This document shows, piece after piece, positions 42,252 through 50,700 of a stretch of DNA of 64,000 bases. The number at the start of each line of letters is the position of its first letter. Position 1 is the first letter of the stretch. This DNA is from Azonexaceae bacterium (GTDB taxonomy: Bacteria; Pseudomonadota; Gammaproteobacteria; Burkholderiales; Rhodocyclaceae): positions 982,125 through 1,046,124 of the forward strand of contig JAAXVL010000001.1 in the NCBI GenBank assembly GCA_013335535.1, written 5' to 3'. The notes below the pieces were generated by a model that worked only from the letters and a program-made list of their open reading frames with translations, was not told the origin of the DNA and did not search any database. The position numbers and the translations under genes were made by a program.

Positions 42252-43253
42252 ATGCAACTGAAATCGATGACGCTCCGGACGAGCGCACTAATTCTGGCCC
42301 TGCTTGCCAGCACGCTGGCTCTGGCTCAAGCTCCGGCGGCGCTGGCCCCCTTGCAACCCCAAGCTGCCCGCCTGAGTTCGGCAGCCATGCTCGCACCGAT
42401 GCAGGGGGCGACACGGGCCGGCAAGCGCATGGTGGCCGTCGGCGATTACGGCACCATCCTGCTCTCCGACGATGAGGGAAAAACTTTCCGCCAGTCGGCT
42501 AAGGTGCCAGTTTCCTCGACGCTGACGGCGGTCAGTTTCGCCGACGACAAGAATGGCTGGGCGGTTGGTCAGTGGGGAGCAATCCTGTATACGGCGGATG
42601 GCGGCGAGAGCTGGAGCATCCAGCGTCTGGAAACCCAGGAAGATCGTCCATTGTTCTCTGTCCATTTCTTCAATGCGCAGGAGGGCATTGCCGTTGGACT
42701 GTGGTCGCTGGTGCTGCGAACCCAGGATGGCGGAAAGACCTGGGCTGCGATGGATCTGCCAGCGCCGCCTGACGGTGGCAAGGCCGACCGCAACCTGTTC
42801 AAGGTCTTCGCTTCCAGCCAGGGCAGTCTGTTCATCGCGGCCGAACGCGGCATTGTTCTGCGCAGCAACGATCATGGTCAAACCTGGCAATACCTGAACA
42901 CCGGCTACAAGGGGTCGTTCTGGAGTGGCGTCGCGCTCAAGGATGGTACTTTGCTGGTTGGCGGCCTGCGCGGTACGATTTACCGCAGTACCGATGACGG
43001 TCACTCTTGGCAAGCGGTGGTGAGCGGCAGCAAGAGTTCGGTCACGGACTTGATCGAAGCCACTGGCCGTGTCATCGGTGTCGCGCTGGACGGCGTTTCG
43101 CTGGAAAGCAGCGACGGCGGCACGAGTTTCACCTGGCGACAGCGCGACGACCGCCTGTCGCTAACGGCTGCGCTGGCCGGTACTCAAGGCGTGGTTCGTT
43201 TTTCCCGTCATGGCGTGATCGTCGACGGGTTCGGCAATAAACAAACCCAATAA
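42252..43253 (+). CDS. YCF48-related beta-propeller protein, exported
   Basis: 333 residues with signal peptide (SALILALLASTLALAQAP). Repeated BNR/YCF48 blades (GWAVGQWGAILYTADGGESW, GIAVGLWSLVLRTQDGGKTW, RGIVLRSNDHGQTW, RGTIYRSTDDGHSW) build a periplasmic propeller. It follows the RND gene by 13 bases, as is common for this module, where it is probably the periplasmic adaptor of the transporter. Role inferred from linkage. Confidence 0.9.
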   Translation: MQLKSMTLRTSALILALLASTLALAQAPAALAPLQPQAARLSSAAMLAPMQGATRAGKRMVAVGDYGTILLSDDEGKTFRQSAKVPVSSTLTAVSFADDKNGWAVGQWGAILYTADGGESWSIQRLETQEDRPLFSVHFFNAQEGIAVGLWSLVLRTQDGGKTWAAMDLPAPPDGGKADRNLFKVFASSQGSLFIAAERGIVLRSNDHGQTWQYLNTGYKGSFWSGVALKDGTLLVGGLRGTIYRSTDDGHSWQAVVSGSKSSVTDLIEATGRVIGVALDGVSLESSDGGTSFTWRQRDDRLSLTAALAGTQGVVRFSRHGVIVDGFGNKQTQ

Positions 43254-43264
43254 CAGGAGACGAC

Positions 43265-44695
43265 ATGCAAACCATTTCGATGCTGATCGACGGCCAGGCC
43301 GTTCAGGCAGCTACTACTTTCCCGGTCATCAACCCGGCCACCGGCGAGGCCTTCGCCCAGGCACAGGCGGGCAATGCCAGCCACGTCGATGCGGCGGTCA
43401 AGGCTGCCCAGGCGGCTTTCCCGGCCTGGAGTCGCAAGCCGGAAGCCGAGCGCCAGCAATTGATGCACGCTCTGGGCGCGGCACTCGAAGCCAACATGCC
43501 GGAACTGATGCGCCTGGTTACACTGGAAACTGGCAAGCCACAGGGTGGCCTGAACGGTGTCGGGGCGGGCATGGAAGTCGGCGGCTCGATCGCCTGGACG
43601 CATGTCACGGCCGACCTGGAACTGCCGGTCGAAGTCATTCAGGACAACGCCGAAGCGCGTGTCGAGGTGCATCGCAAGCCGCTCGGCGTGGTCGGCTCAA
43701 TTACGCCGTGGAACTGGCCGCTGATGATTGCCATCTGGCACGTCATTCCTGCTTTGCGTGCTGGCAATACCGTCGTTCTTAAGCCGTCGGAAATGACGCC
43801 GGTGGCGACAGCCCGCTTCGCCGAACTGGCCAACGCCATTTTGCCGCCGGGGGTTCTCAATTTCGTCACCGGCGCCGCGGGCTCCGATGTGGGACCGGCC
43901 ATGACTGGTCACCCAGGGATTGCCAAGATTGTTTTCACAGGATCGACAGCGACTGGCAAGCGCATCATGGCCAACGCCTCGGGCAACCTCAAACGCCTGA
44001 CATTGGAGCTGGGTGGCAACGATGCCGGCATCGTTTTGCCGGATGTCGACGTCAAGGCCATCGCGCCGAAGCTGTTCGGCGTCACCTTCCATAACAATGG
44101 ACAGACGTGTGCCTGCCTGAAGCGCCTCTACGTCCATGAAAGTATCTATGACGAGCTCTGCGGTGAGCTGGCCAAGCTGGCGCAAAGCACGGTGGTCGGC
44201 GATGGCATGAGCCCGGAAACCCAACTCGGCCCGATTCAGAACGCCACGCAACTGGCCAAGGTCGAGGAGCTGGCCGAGGACGCGCGGGCTCATGGTGCCC
44301 GTTTCCTGTGCGGTGGCAAACGCAAGGCTGGTCCCGGCTATTTCTATGAGCCGACGATCGTCACCGACATTGCCGATGGTGTGCGCCTGGTCGATGAAGA
44401 GCCTTTCGGCCCCATCCTGCCGGTCATCAAGTATTCTGATATCGACGAGGTCATCGTCCGCGCCAACAACAGCCCGAACGGTCTGGGGGGGTCGGTGTGG
44501 TCGAGCGATACTGCCAAGGCTGCGGCGCTGGCCATGCGCCTTGAGTGCGGTACGGCTTGGGTCAACGAACATGGAGCCATCCAGCCGGACGCACCGTTTG
44601 GCGGCGTGAAGCAATCCGGTGTCGGTGTTGAGTTCGGCCAGCATGGCTTGGCGGAATACACCTCCATCCAGACGTTGAAGGTCATGAAGTCCTAG
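43265..44695 (+). CDS. Aldehyde dehydrogenase, likely for (4-hydroxy)phenylacetaldehyde
   Basis: 476 residues, NAD(P)-dependent ALDH. Motifs: ITPWNWPLMI, catalytic Glu in LELGGNDAG, nucleophile Cys in NNGQTCACLKR and EEPFGPILPV. It should turn the aldehyde made by the amine dehydrogenases into the carboxylic acid, i.e. 4-hydroxyphenylacetaldehyde to 4-HPA. This fits its place between the amine-oxidation genes and the hpa operon, but the substrate is not readable from sequence. Last gene before a strong terminator. Confidence 0.88.
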   Translation: MQTISMLIDGQAVQAATTFPVINPATGEAFAQAQAGNASHVDAAVKAAQAAFPAWSRKPEAERQQLMHALGAALEANMPELMRLVTLETGKPQGGLNGVGAGMEVGGSIAWTHVTADLELPVEVIQDNAEARVEVHRKPLGVVGSITPWNWPLMIAIWHVIPALRAGNTVVLKPSEMTPVATARFAELANAILPPGVLNFVTGAAGSDVGPAMTGHPGIAKIVFTGSTATGKRIMANASGNLKRLTLELGGNDAGIVLPDVDVKAIAPKLFGVTFHNNGQTCACLKRLYVHESIYDELCGELAKLAQSTVVGDGMSPETQLGPIQNATQLAKVEELAEDARAHGARFLCGGKRKAGPGYFYEPTIVTDIADGVRLVDEEPFGPILPVIKYSDIDEVIVRANNSPNGLGGSVWSSDTAKAAALAMRLECGTAWVNEHGAIQPDAPFGGVKQSGVGVEFGQHGLAEYTSIQTLKVMKS

Positions 44696-44731
44696 TTTTT
44701 ACCAGCGTTCATCTCTCCTCTGCGGAGTTTG

Positions 44732-44758
44732 CCGGCCGCTTCGTGCGGCCGGTTTTTT
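44732..44758 (+). terminator. Rho-independent terminator after the aldehyde dehydrogenase gene
   Basis: Stem CCGGCCGC / GCGGCCGG, 5-base loop, then TTTTTT. It separates the envelope/ALDH operon from the TRAP-hpa operon. Confidence 0.95.
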
Positions 44759-44809
44759 CTTCAGACAAATTGCACTCAAGAAAAAAGTCGTAAAAACCTG
44801 AAGAGGCTG

Positions 44810-44838
44810 TTGACTCACTAACATAGTAGTGATTTAAT
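44810..44838 (+). promoter_or_regulatory. Promoter of the TRAP-hpa operon with HpaR-type operator (site D)
   Basis: TTGACT (44810) and TTTAAT (44833) are spaced by 17 bases. The spacer plus one base is the operator TCACTAACATAGTAGTGA (44815-44832). The same geometry (operator exactly in the -35/-10 spacer after TTGACT) is found at the hpaA promoter, which argues strongly for one repressor acting on both. Confidence 0.8.
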
Positions 44839-44842
44839 TTGA

Positions 44843-44860
44843 TCACTAACATGTTAATAA
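44843..44860. promoter_or_regulatory. Second HpaR-type operator of the TRAP-hpa operon (site E)
   Basis: TCACTAACATGTTAATAA, left arm perfect and right arm with two changes, centred 28 bases downstream of site D, just past the expected transcription start. Two sites nearly three helical turns apart would allow cooperative repression. Confidence 0.7.
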
Positions 44861-44897
44861 ACGTGGGCTGCACCCACACTCATCGAGGAGATGTCGA

Positions 44898-45917
44898 ATG
44901 AACTACCGTAACCTAGTTGCCATTGGTGCCATGGCCGTTGCGCTGCCAGCTGCTGCCCAGGAAGTGACCTTGAAGATTGCACACTTCCTGCCTTCTGCCG
45001 CACCGACCCAGCAAAAAGTCCTGCAGCCGTGGTGCGACGAGATGGGCAAGCAGTCGAACGGCCGCATCAAATGCCAGTTCTACCCGGCCATGCAGCTCGG
45101 CGGTACGCCGGGCCAACTCGTCGATCAGGTCAAGAATGGCGTCGCCGACGTGGTGTGGACTGGCCCGGGCTACTCGGCCGGCCGTTTCCCCGCCATCGAA
45201 GCTTTCGAACTGCCGTTCATGGTCAAGGACGCCACCTCGAGTTCCAAGGCGCTGTGGAAGTATTACCAGCAGAACGCCCAGCCTGAATTCGCCGCCTACA
45301 AGGTCCTGGCTTTCCATACCGACGGCGGTCAGGCCGTGCATACAGCCAGCAAGCAGATTGTCGGTCTGACCGGCTTTGCCGGCATGAAACTCCGTACCTC
45401 GACCCGGGTCGGCGCCAAGACCCTGGCTGCCCTCGGTGGCCAGCCGGTCGCCATGCCGCCGGCGCAAGTCACCGAAGCCATCGCCAAGGGCGTTGTCGAC
45501 GGCTCGCTCGGCGCCTGGGAACTGGTCTTCCCGACCAAGCTGTCCGAAGTCACCAAGTTCCATTTGCAGCCGGATGTCGGCGTGGCGCATCCGACGGCCA
45601 CCGTGCTCACCGTGCTCATGAACAAGCAGAAATACGACGCCCTGCCGGCTGACCTCAAGGCCATCGTCGACAAGACGACCGGCGAAGTCATGGTCGGCAA
45701 GTTCGGCGCCATGTTCGACGATGTAGCGGCCGACACCCGCAAGCGTATCGCTGCTCAGGGCAACAAGATCACCACACTGAGCGCCACGCAGGTGGCCGCA
45801 ATGAAGCAGGCGACGGCCAGTGTTGAAGACGAATGGGCCAAGCAGGTTGGCGAAAAGGGGCTGGACGGCAAGAAGCTGATCGCCTCGGCTCGCGAACTGA
45901 CGGGCACCACCAAATAA
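44898..45917 (+). CDS. dctP: TRAP transporter substrate-binding protein (DctP family)
   Basis: 339 residues with signal peptide (LVAIGAMAVALPAAAQE). Periplasmic binding protein of a tripartite ATP-independent transporter: VTLKIAHFLPSAAPTQQKVLQPWCDEM and the carboxylate-binding Arg region GFAGMKLRTSTRVGAK. It starts an operon that runs straight into the hpa genes, so the ligand is probably an aromatic acid such as 4-hydroxyphenylacetate, replacing HpaX of enterobacteria (inference). Confidence 0.9.
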   Translation: MNYRNLVAIGAMAVALPAAAQEVTLKIAHFLPSAAPTQQKVLQPWCDEMGKQSNGRIKCQFYPAMQLGGTPGQLVDQVKNGVADVVWTGPGYSAGRFPAIEAFELPFMVKDATSSSKALWKYYQQNAQPEFAAYKVLAFHTDGGQAVHTASKQIVGLTGFAGMKLRTSTRVGAKTLAALGGQPVAMPPAQVTEAIAKGVVDGSLGAWELVFPTKLSEVTKFHLQPDVGVAHPTATVLTVLMNKQKYDALPADLKAIVDKTTGEVMVGKFGAMFDDVAADTRKRIAAQGNKITTLSATQVAAMKQATASVEDEWAKQVGEKGLDGKKLIASARELTGTTK

Positions 45918-45938
45918 AACAGGATCAAGGAGAACAGC

Positions 45939-46481
45939 ATGCACGATCCGATGGGGATACCCCACGAACTGGTGGAGCACGACAGGATTGAGCACTACCT
46001 GATCATGGCCGGCAAGACGATGGCGATTTCAGGCGGTGTGTTGTTCATCGCCCTGATCGCCATGTCGCTGGTCTCGATCATCGGCCGCAAGTTGGGCTTC
46101 GGCTCGGTGACCGGCGATATTGAGCTGATGCAGGCCGGTACGGCCGTTGCGGCAACGGCATTCCTGCCGTACTGCACCCTTCTCGGCGAGCACATCAAGG
46201 TAGATTTCTTCACCGAGAACATGCGTGATTCACTGAAGCGTCCGATCGATGGTGTAGCCGAAGTCCTCTTCGCCATCGTCTCGGGTGTTCTGGTCTGGCG
46301 CACCATCCTGTCGGCCATCGCCACCCATGAATCCGAGGAGGTGACGACGCTGGTTTCACTGCCGCTGTGGATTCCGACCGCGTTGCTCGTGCCCGGCCTG
46401 TTTCTCATGATGATCTGCGCGATCTACCGGGCTTATGCCCATTTCCATCCGAGCAAGAACATTCCCGGAGCCCACAAATGA
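45939..46481 (+). CDS. dctQ: TRAP transporter small membrane subunit (DctQ family)
   Basis: 180 residues with four transmembrane segments (AISGGVLFIALIAMSLVSIIGRKLGFGS; ELMQAGTAVAATAFLPYCTLLGEHIKVDFF typical of DctQ). It overlaps the large subunit gene by 4 bases (ATGA). Confidence 0.9.
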   Translation: MHDPMGIPHELVEHDRIEHYLIMAGKTMAISGGVLFIALIAMSLVSIIGRKLGFGSVTGDIELMQAGTAVAATAFLPYCTLLGEHIKVDFFTENMRDSLKRPIDGVAEVLFAIVSGVLVWRTILSAIATHESEEVTTLVSLPLWIPTALLVPGLFLMMICAIYRAYAHFHPSKNIPGAHK

Positions 46482-47806
46482 GCGGTACCGCAATCGGCCT
46501 GATCGGCTTTGGCTGCCTGCTGGCCATGCTCGCCATCCGGGTGCACATCACCATGGCGATGTTCATCACCGGCGCCGGCATCTATCTCGTCATGAACGCC
46601 GGAGAAACCTCCGGCTTGCTCTATACCCTCAATAACCTGGTCTATGCCCGGGTTTCCAATTACGACCTGGCGGTCATCCCGTTGTTCATCCTGATGGGCC
46701 AGTTCGCCACCCATGGCGGGCTGTCCAAGGCGCTGTTCAAGGCGGCCGGGACGTTGATCGGCCACTGGCGCGGCGGTCTGGCCATGGCCTCGACGGCGGC
46801 CTGCGCGGCCTTCGGTGCGATTTGCGGTTCCTCGCTGGCCACGGCGGCGACGATGGGGCAGGTGGCTCTGCCTGAGCTCAAGGCCGCCGGCTATTCCGGC
46901 AAGCTGGCTACTGCCACGCTGGCCGCTTCGGGTACGCTGGGCATCATGATCCCGCCGTCGGTACCGCTGGTCATCTATGCCGTGCTGACCCAGGAGTCGA
47001 TCGGCAAGCTGTTCGTCGCCGCCGTCATCCCCGGCCTGATCGCTGCCCTCGGCTACATCCTGGTCATCGCCATCATTGTCCGTCGCGATCCGACTGCCGG
47101 CCCGGCGGGCGTCAAGGTGCCGTTCGGCGAGATGATCAAGGCCCAGATCAACATCATTCCGGTGCTCTGCGTCTTCCTCGTCGTCATCGTCGGCATCTAT
47201 GGCGGCTGGGCCAACCCGACCGAAGCCGCGTCGATCGGCGCGGCAGCCTGTGGTGTCATCGCCGCGGTCTCCGGCGGCATGCGCACCAAGGATTTCCTGC
47301 AGAGTGTCTATGGCACGGCGCACGCCACCGGCATGATCTTCATGGTCCTGATCGGTGCCGACCTGCTCAACTCCAGTCTGGCACTGTCGCAAATGCCGAC
47401 CGAGATGGCGACCTGGGTGGCCGGCAGCGGCCTGCCGCCGCTCGTCGTACTGTTCTCGATCCTGGTTATCTACATCCTGCTTGGTTGTGTCATGGATTCG
47501 CTGGCCATGATCCTGCTGACCATTCCCATCTTTTATCCGATGGTCATGGGCCTCGATTTCTTCGGCATGGGCGTCGAAGACAAGTCGGTGTGGTTCGGTA
47601 TCCTGGCGCTCATGGTCGTTGAAATCGGCCTGGTGCACCCGCCGGTCGGTATGAATCTCTACGTCATCAACAAGATCGCCAAGGATGTGCCGATGACCGA
47701 GACGGCCTGGGGTGTCATGCCTTTCCTGGCCTCCGACTTCATCCGTATCATCGCCCTGGTCTTCTTCCCCATCGTGTCCCTCGGCCTGGTTCATTACCTC
47801 GGCTAA
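46478..47806 (+). CDS. dctM: TRAP transporter large membrane subunit (DctM family)
   Basis: 442 residues from ATG 46478. About twelve hydrophobic segments; signatures NLVYARVSNYDLAVIPLFILMGQFA, GTLGIMIPPSVPLVIYAVLTQES and MDSLAMILLTIPIFYP belong to DctM. It is the sodium-driven translocation subunit. Followed after 15 bases by hpaG1, so transport and catabolism are co-transcribed. Confidence 0.93.
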   Translation: MSGTAIGLIGFGCLLAMLAIRVHITMAMFITGAGIYLVMNAGETSGLLYTLNNLVYARVSNYDLAVIPLFILMGQFATHGGLSKALFKAAGTLIGHWRGGLAMASTAACAAFGAICGSSLATAATMGQVALPELKAAGYSGKLATATLAASGTLGIMIPPSVPLVIYAVLTQESIGKLFVAAVIPGLIAALGYILVIAIIVRRDPTAGPAGVKVPFGEMIKAQINIIPVLCVFLVVIVGIYGGWANPTEAASIGAAACGVIAAVSGGMRTKDFLQSVYGTAHATGMIFMVLIGADLLNSSLALSQMPTEMATWVAGSGLPPLVVLFSILVIYILLGCVMDSLAMILLTIPIFYPMVMGLDFFGMGVEDKSVWFGILALMVVEIGLVHPPVGMNLYVINKIAKDVPMTETAWGVMPFLASDFIRIIALVFFPIVSLGLVHYLG

Positions 47807-47821
47807 CTGGAGCTTGTAACA

Positions 47822-48466
47822 ATGATCAAACAAAACGTCAGCGGGTCGGTTTACGGCGTCGTCCTCAATGACCACGCCTCGGTCCGCAAGATCGGCGATG
47901 CGCTCGAAGCCGCACCATACAAGGGCGCGCCGAAAGCGCCGGCGATGTACATCAAGCCGGCCAATACCCGCGTTGCCTGCGGTGCCACGGTCAACCCGCC
48001 AAAAGGGGCAAAAACGGTAGAAGTCGGCGCCACAGTTGGCCTCGTCATGGGCCACGCTGCGGCTCGCCTGAACCGCGCCAATGCGCTGGACGCCGTAGCC
48101 GGCATCGTGCTGGCCGGCGATCTGAGTCTGCCGCACGACAGCTACTACCGCCCGGCGATTCGCGAGAAGTGTTTCGACGGTTCGCTGCCGATCAGTTCGG
48201 TCAAGCCGCTGGTTGATCTGGCCAATCTGGTCATTACGACCGAGATCGACGGCAAGGTCGTCGAACAGCGTTCGCTGGCCGATCTGGTCCGTGATCCGGC
48301 CCAACTGCTGGTCGATGTCAGCGAGTTCATGACTCTGAGCCAGGGCGACGTGCTGCTCGTTGGCGTCAGCTATATGGCACCGCAGGCCGGTGCCGGCAGC
48401 CAGGTGAAAATCAGCGCCGAAGGCGTCGGCAGTCTCCAATTCTCCATCGCAGGAGCACAAGCATGA
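47822..48466 (+). CDS. hpaG1: HpaG1, N-terminal-type subunit of OPET decarboxylase/HHDD isomerase
   Basis: 214 residues of the fumarylacetoacetate hydrolase family (GSVYGVVLNDHASVRKIGDAL...YIKPANTRVACG). In E. coli HpaG is one polypeptide with two homologous halves that decarboxylates 5-oxo-pent-3-ene-1,2,5-tricarboxylate and isomerises the product. Here the halves are two genes overlapping by 4 bases. It carries a reverse-strand copy of the GTTGACCGTGG repeat (47985-47995). Confidence 0.9.
   Translation: MIKQNVSGSVYGVVLNDHASVRKIGDALEAAPYKGAPKAPAMYIKPANTRVACGATVNPPKGAKTVEVGATVGLVMGHAAARLNRANALDAVAGIVLAGDLSLPHDSYYRPAIREKCFDGSLPISSVKPLVDLANLVITTEIDGKVVEQRSLADLVRDPAQLLVDVSEFMTLSQGDVLLVGVSYMAPQAGAGSQVKISAEGVGSLQFSIAGAQA
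47985..47995 (-). repeat. GTTGACCGTGG repeat, copy 5 (in hpaG1, reverse)
   Basis: Minus-strand copy, preceded (in its own direction) by CTTTTGGCGG; it encodes ATVN in HpaG1. Confidence 0.7.
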
Positions 48467-49227
48467 AGCGCGGTCGCATTGCCTTTCAGGGCGCCATCCA
48501 CGAAGTGACGCAGGCCGCTGACGGCCGTGTCGAACTGGCCGACGGCCGCCTGTTGAACGAAGCCGAAGTGAACTGGCTACCGCCGGTCATCCCAGGTGCC
48601 GTCTTCGCGCTCGGCCTCAACTACGCCGACCACGCCAAGGAACTGGCTTTCAAGGCGCCGGAAGTGCCGCTCGCCTTCCTCAAGGGGCCGAACACCATCG
48701 TCGGTCATCGCGCCAAGACCCGCCGCCCGGCCGATGCGACCTACATGCACTACGAGTGCGAACTGGCCGTCGTCATCGGCAAGAGCGGCTATCAGGTTTC
48801 AAAAGCGGAGGCGATGGAGATGGTGGCCGGTTACACGGTGGCCAACGACTACGCCATTCGCGACTACCTCGAGAACTATTACCGCCCGAACCTGCGCGTC
48901 AAAAATCGTGACGGCTGCACGCCGCTCGGCCCCTGGCTGGTCGATGCGGCCGACGTGCCAAATCCGATGGCACTCAAGCTGACGACGCGAGTCAACGGCA
49001 AGACGACGCAGCAGGGCACGACGTCCGACATGATTTTCGACATTGCGACACTGATCGAATACCTGACGTCCTTCATGACGCTCAACCCCGGCGACATCAT
49101 CCTGACCGGCACACCGGAAGGCCTGGCCGACGTCAAGGCCGGCGATGTGATCGAGACCGAAGTCGAGGGCGTCTGCTGCCTGATCAACACCATCGTCGAC
49201 GACGAAACGTATTTCGCCACCGTATAA
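48463..49227 (+). CDS. hpaG2: HpaG2, C-terminal-type subunit of OPET decarboxylase/HHDD isomerase
   Basis: 254 residues, FAH family with full metal-site pattern (HYECELAVVIGKSGYQV; NDYAIRDYLENYYRPNLRVKNRDG; TPLGPWLV; LNPGDIILTGTPEGLADVKAGDVIE). The acidic residues of EXE (YECELAVV) and a distal Asp bind the divalent metal. It acts with HpaG1 after CHM isomerisation in the homoprotocatechuate pathway. Confidence 0.92.
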   Translation: MKRGRIAFQGAIHEVTQAADGRVELADGRLLNEAEVNWLPPVIPGAVFALGLNYADHAKELAFKAPEVPLAFLKGPNTIVGHRAKTRRPADATYMHYECELAVVIGKSGYQVSKAEAMEMVAGYTVANDYAIRDYLENYYRPNLRVKNRDGCTPLGPWLVDAADVPNPMALKLTTRVNGKTTQQGTTSDMIFDIATLIEYLTSFMTLNPGDIILTGTPEGLADVKAGDVIETEVEGVCCLINTIVDDETYFATV

Positions 49228-49243
49228 AGAAAGCGAGAACAGC

Positions 49244-50698
49244 ATGATCCAACACATCATCAACGGCCAGAAGGTCGGCAGCAAGGAAACCTTCGAAACC
49301 ATCAACCCGGCCACCGGCGCAGTGATCGACACCGTCGCCAGCGGAGGCCAGGACGAAATCAACGCCGCCGTCGCTGCAGCCAAGGCTGCTTTTCCGGGCT
49401 GGGCTGCGACGCCGGTCAAGGAACGCGCCCGTCTGGTCCGTAAACTGGGTGAGCTGATCGCCGCCAATGTCGAGCCGATTGCCGACATGGAAACGGCCGA
49501 CTGCGGCCAGGTCACCAACCAGACCAAGCGCGTGCTGATTCCGCGCGCTTCGGACAACTTCAACTACTTCGCCGAGCTGATCCAGCACATGCATGGCGAG
49601 ACCTACGATTCCGACACCGGTCACCTCAACTACACGCTGTGGCAGCCGGTCGGCGTCTGCGCGCTGATCTCGCCGTGGAACGTGCCGTTCATGACCGCCA
49701 CCTGGAAGACGGCACCGTGCCTGGCTTTCGGCAATACGGCCGTGATGAAAATGTCCGAGCTGTCGCCGTTGACCGCAAATCGCCTTGGCGAGCTGGCCCT
49801 CGAAGCCGGCATTCCGGCTGGCGTCTTCAACGTCGTTCATGGCTTTGGTGATAAGGCTGGCGAGCCGCTCGTCTCGCACCCGGATGTCCGCTCGATCTCC
49901 TTCACCGGTTCGACCGCCACCGGCAACCGCATCGTCAAGGCCGCCGGTCTCAAGAAGTTCTCGATGGAACTGGGCGGCAAGTCGCCCTTCATCATCTTCG
50001 ACGACGCCGACTACGAACGCGCTCTCGACGCAGCGATCTTCATGATTTTCTCGAATAATGGGGAGCGGTGCACCGCCGGCTCGCGGATCATCGTCCAGGA
50101 AGGCATCTACGACAAGTTCGTCGCCGACTTCGCGCTGCGTGCCTCGCGCCTGACCGTCGGTGACCCGATGGACCCCAACACCATCATCGGCCCGATGATC
50201 TCCAAGGGGCACATGGACAAGGTCAATTACTACATCGAACTCGGCAAGCAGGAAGGTGCCAAGGTTGTCTTCGGCGGTGGGACGCCAGTTGTTGCCGACA
50301 AGTTCAAGAATGGCTTCTGGGTCCAGCCGACTGTCTTCGCCGACGTCGACAACAGCATGCGCATTGCTCAGGAAGAAATCTTCGGTCCGGTGCCCTGCAT
50401 CATCCGCTTCAAGGACGAAGCTGACGCCGTGCGCATCGCCAACGACACCCCGTATGGCCTTTCGTCCTACCTGTGGACCAACAACACCGGCCGCGCCATC
50501 CGCCTGGCCAAGGCCATCGAGTCCGGCATGACCTTCGTCAACAGCCAGAACGTACGCGACCTGCGCCAGCCGTTTGGTGGTTCCAAGGCATCGGGCACCG
50601 GCCGCGAAGGCAATCACTACAGCTTCGAAGTGTTCTGCGAAGCCAAAAACATTGCTGTGTCGTACGGCAGCCACCACATTCCGCGTTGGGGCGTCTGA
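49244..50698 (+). CDS. hpaE: HpaE, 5-carboxymethyl-2-hydroxymuconate semialdehyde dehydrogenase
   Basis: 484 residues, NAD-dependent ALDH closely resembling HpaE (ISPWNVPFMTATWKTAPCLAFGN, MELGGKSPFI, nucleophile Cys in NNGERCTAGSR, and the HpaE-like tail NSQNVRDLRQPFGGSKASGTGREGNHYSFEVFCE). It oxidises the ring-cleavage product of homoprotocatechuate. The next gene starts 2 bases later. Confidence 0.95.
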   Translation: MIQHIINGQKVGSKETFETINPATGAVIDTVASGGQDEINAAVAAAKAAFPGWAATPVKERARLVRKLGELIAANVEPIADMETADCGQVTNQTKRVLIPRASDNFNYFAELIQHMHGETYDSDTGHLNYTLWQPVGVCALISPWNVPFMTATWKTAPCLAFGNTAVMKMSELSPLTANRLGELALEAGIPAGVFNVVHGFGDKAGEPLVSHPDVRSISFTGSTATGNRIVKAAGLKKFSMELGGKSPFIIFDDADYERALDAAIFMIFSNNGERCTAGSRIIVQEGIYDKFVADFALRASRLTVGDPMDPNTIIGPMISKGHMDKVNYYIELGKQEGAKVVFGGGTPVVADKFKNGFWVQPTVFADVDNSMRIAQEEIFGPVPCIIRFKDEADAVRIANDTPYGLSSYLWTNNTGRAIRLAKAIESGMTFVNSQNVRDLRQPFGGSKASGTGREGNHYSFEVFCEAKNIAVSYGSHHIPRWGV

Positions 50699-50700
50699 CC

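Noticed and set aside
46433..48460. A 675-codon open frame on the minus strand across dctM and hpaG1
   Set aside because: It lies opposite strongly conserved genes, is extremely rich in Asp, Gln, His and Arg, and resembles no family; it is a high-G+C antisense shadow.
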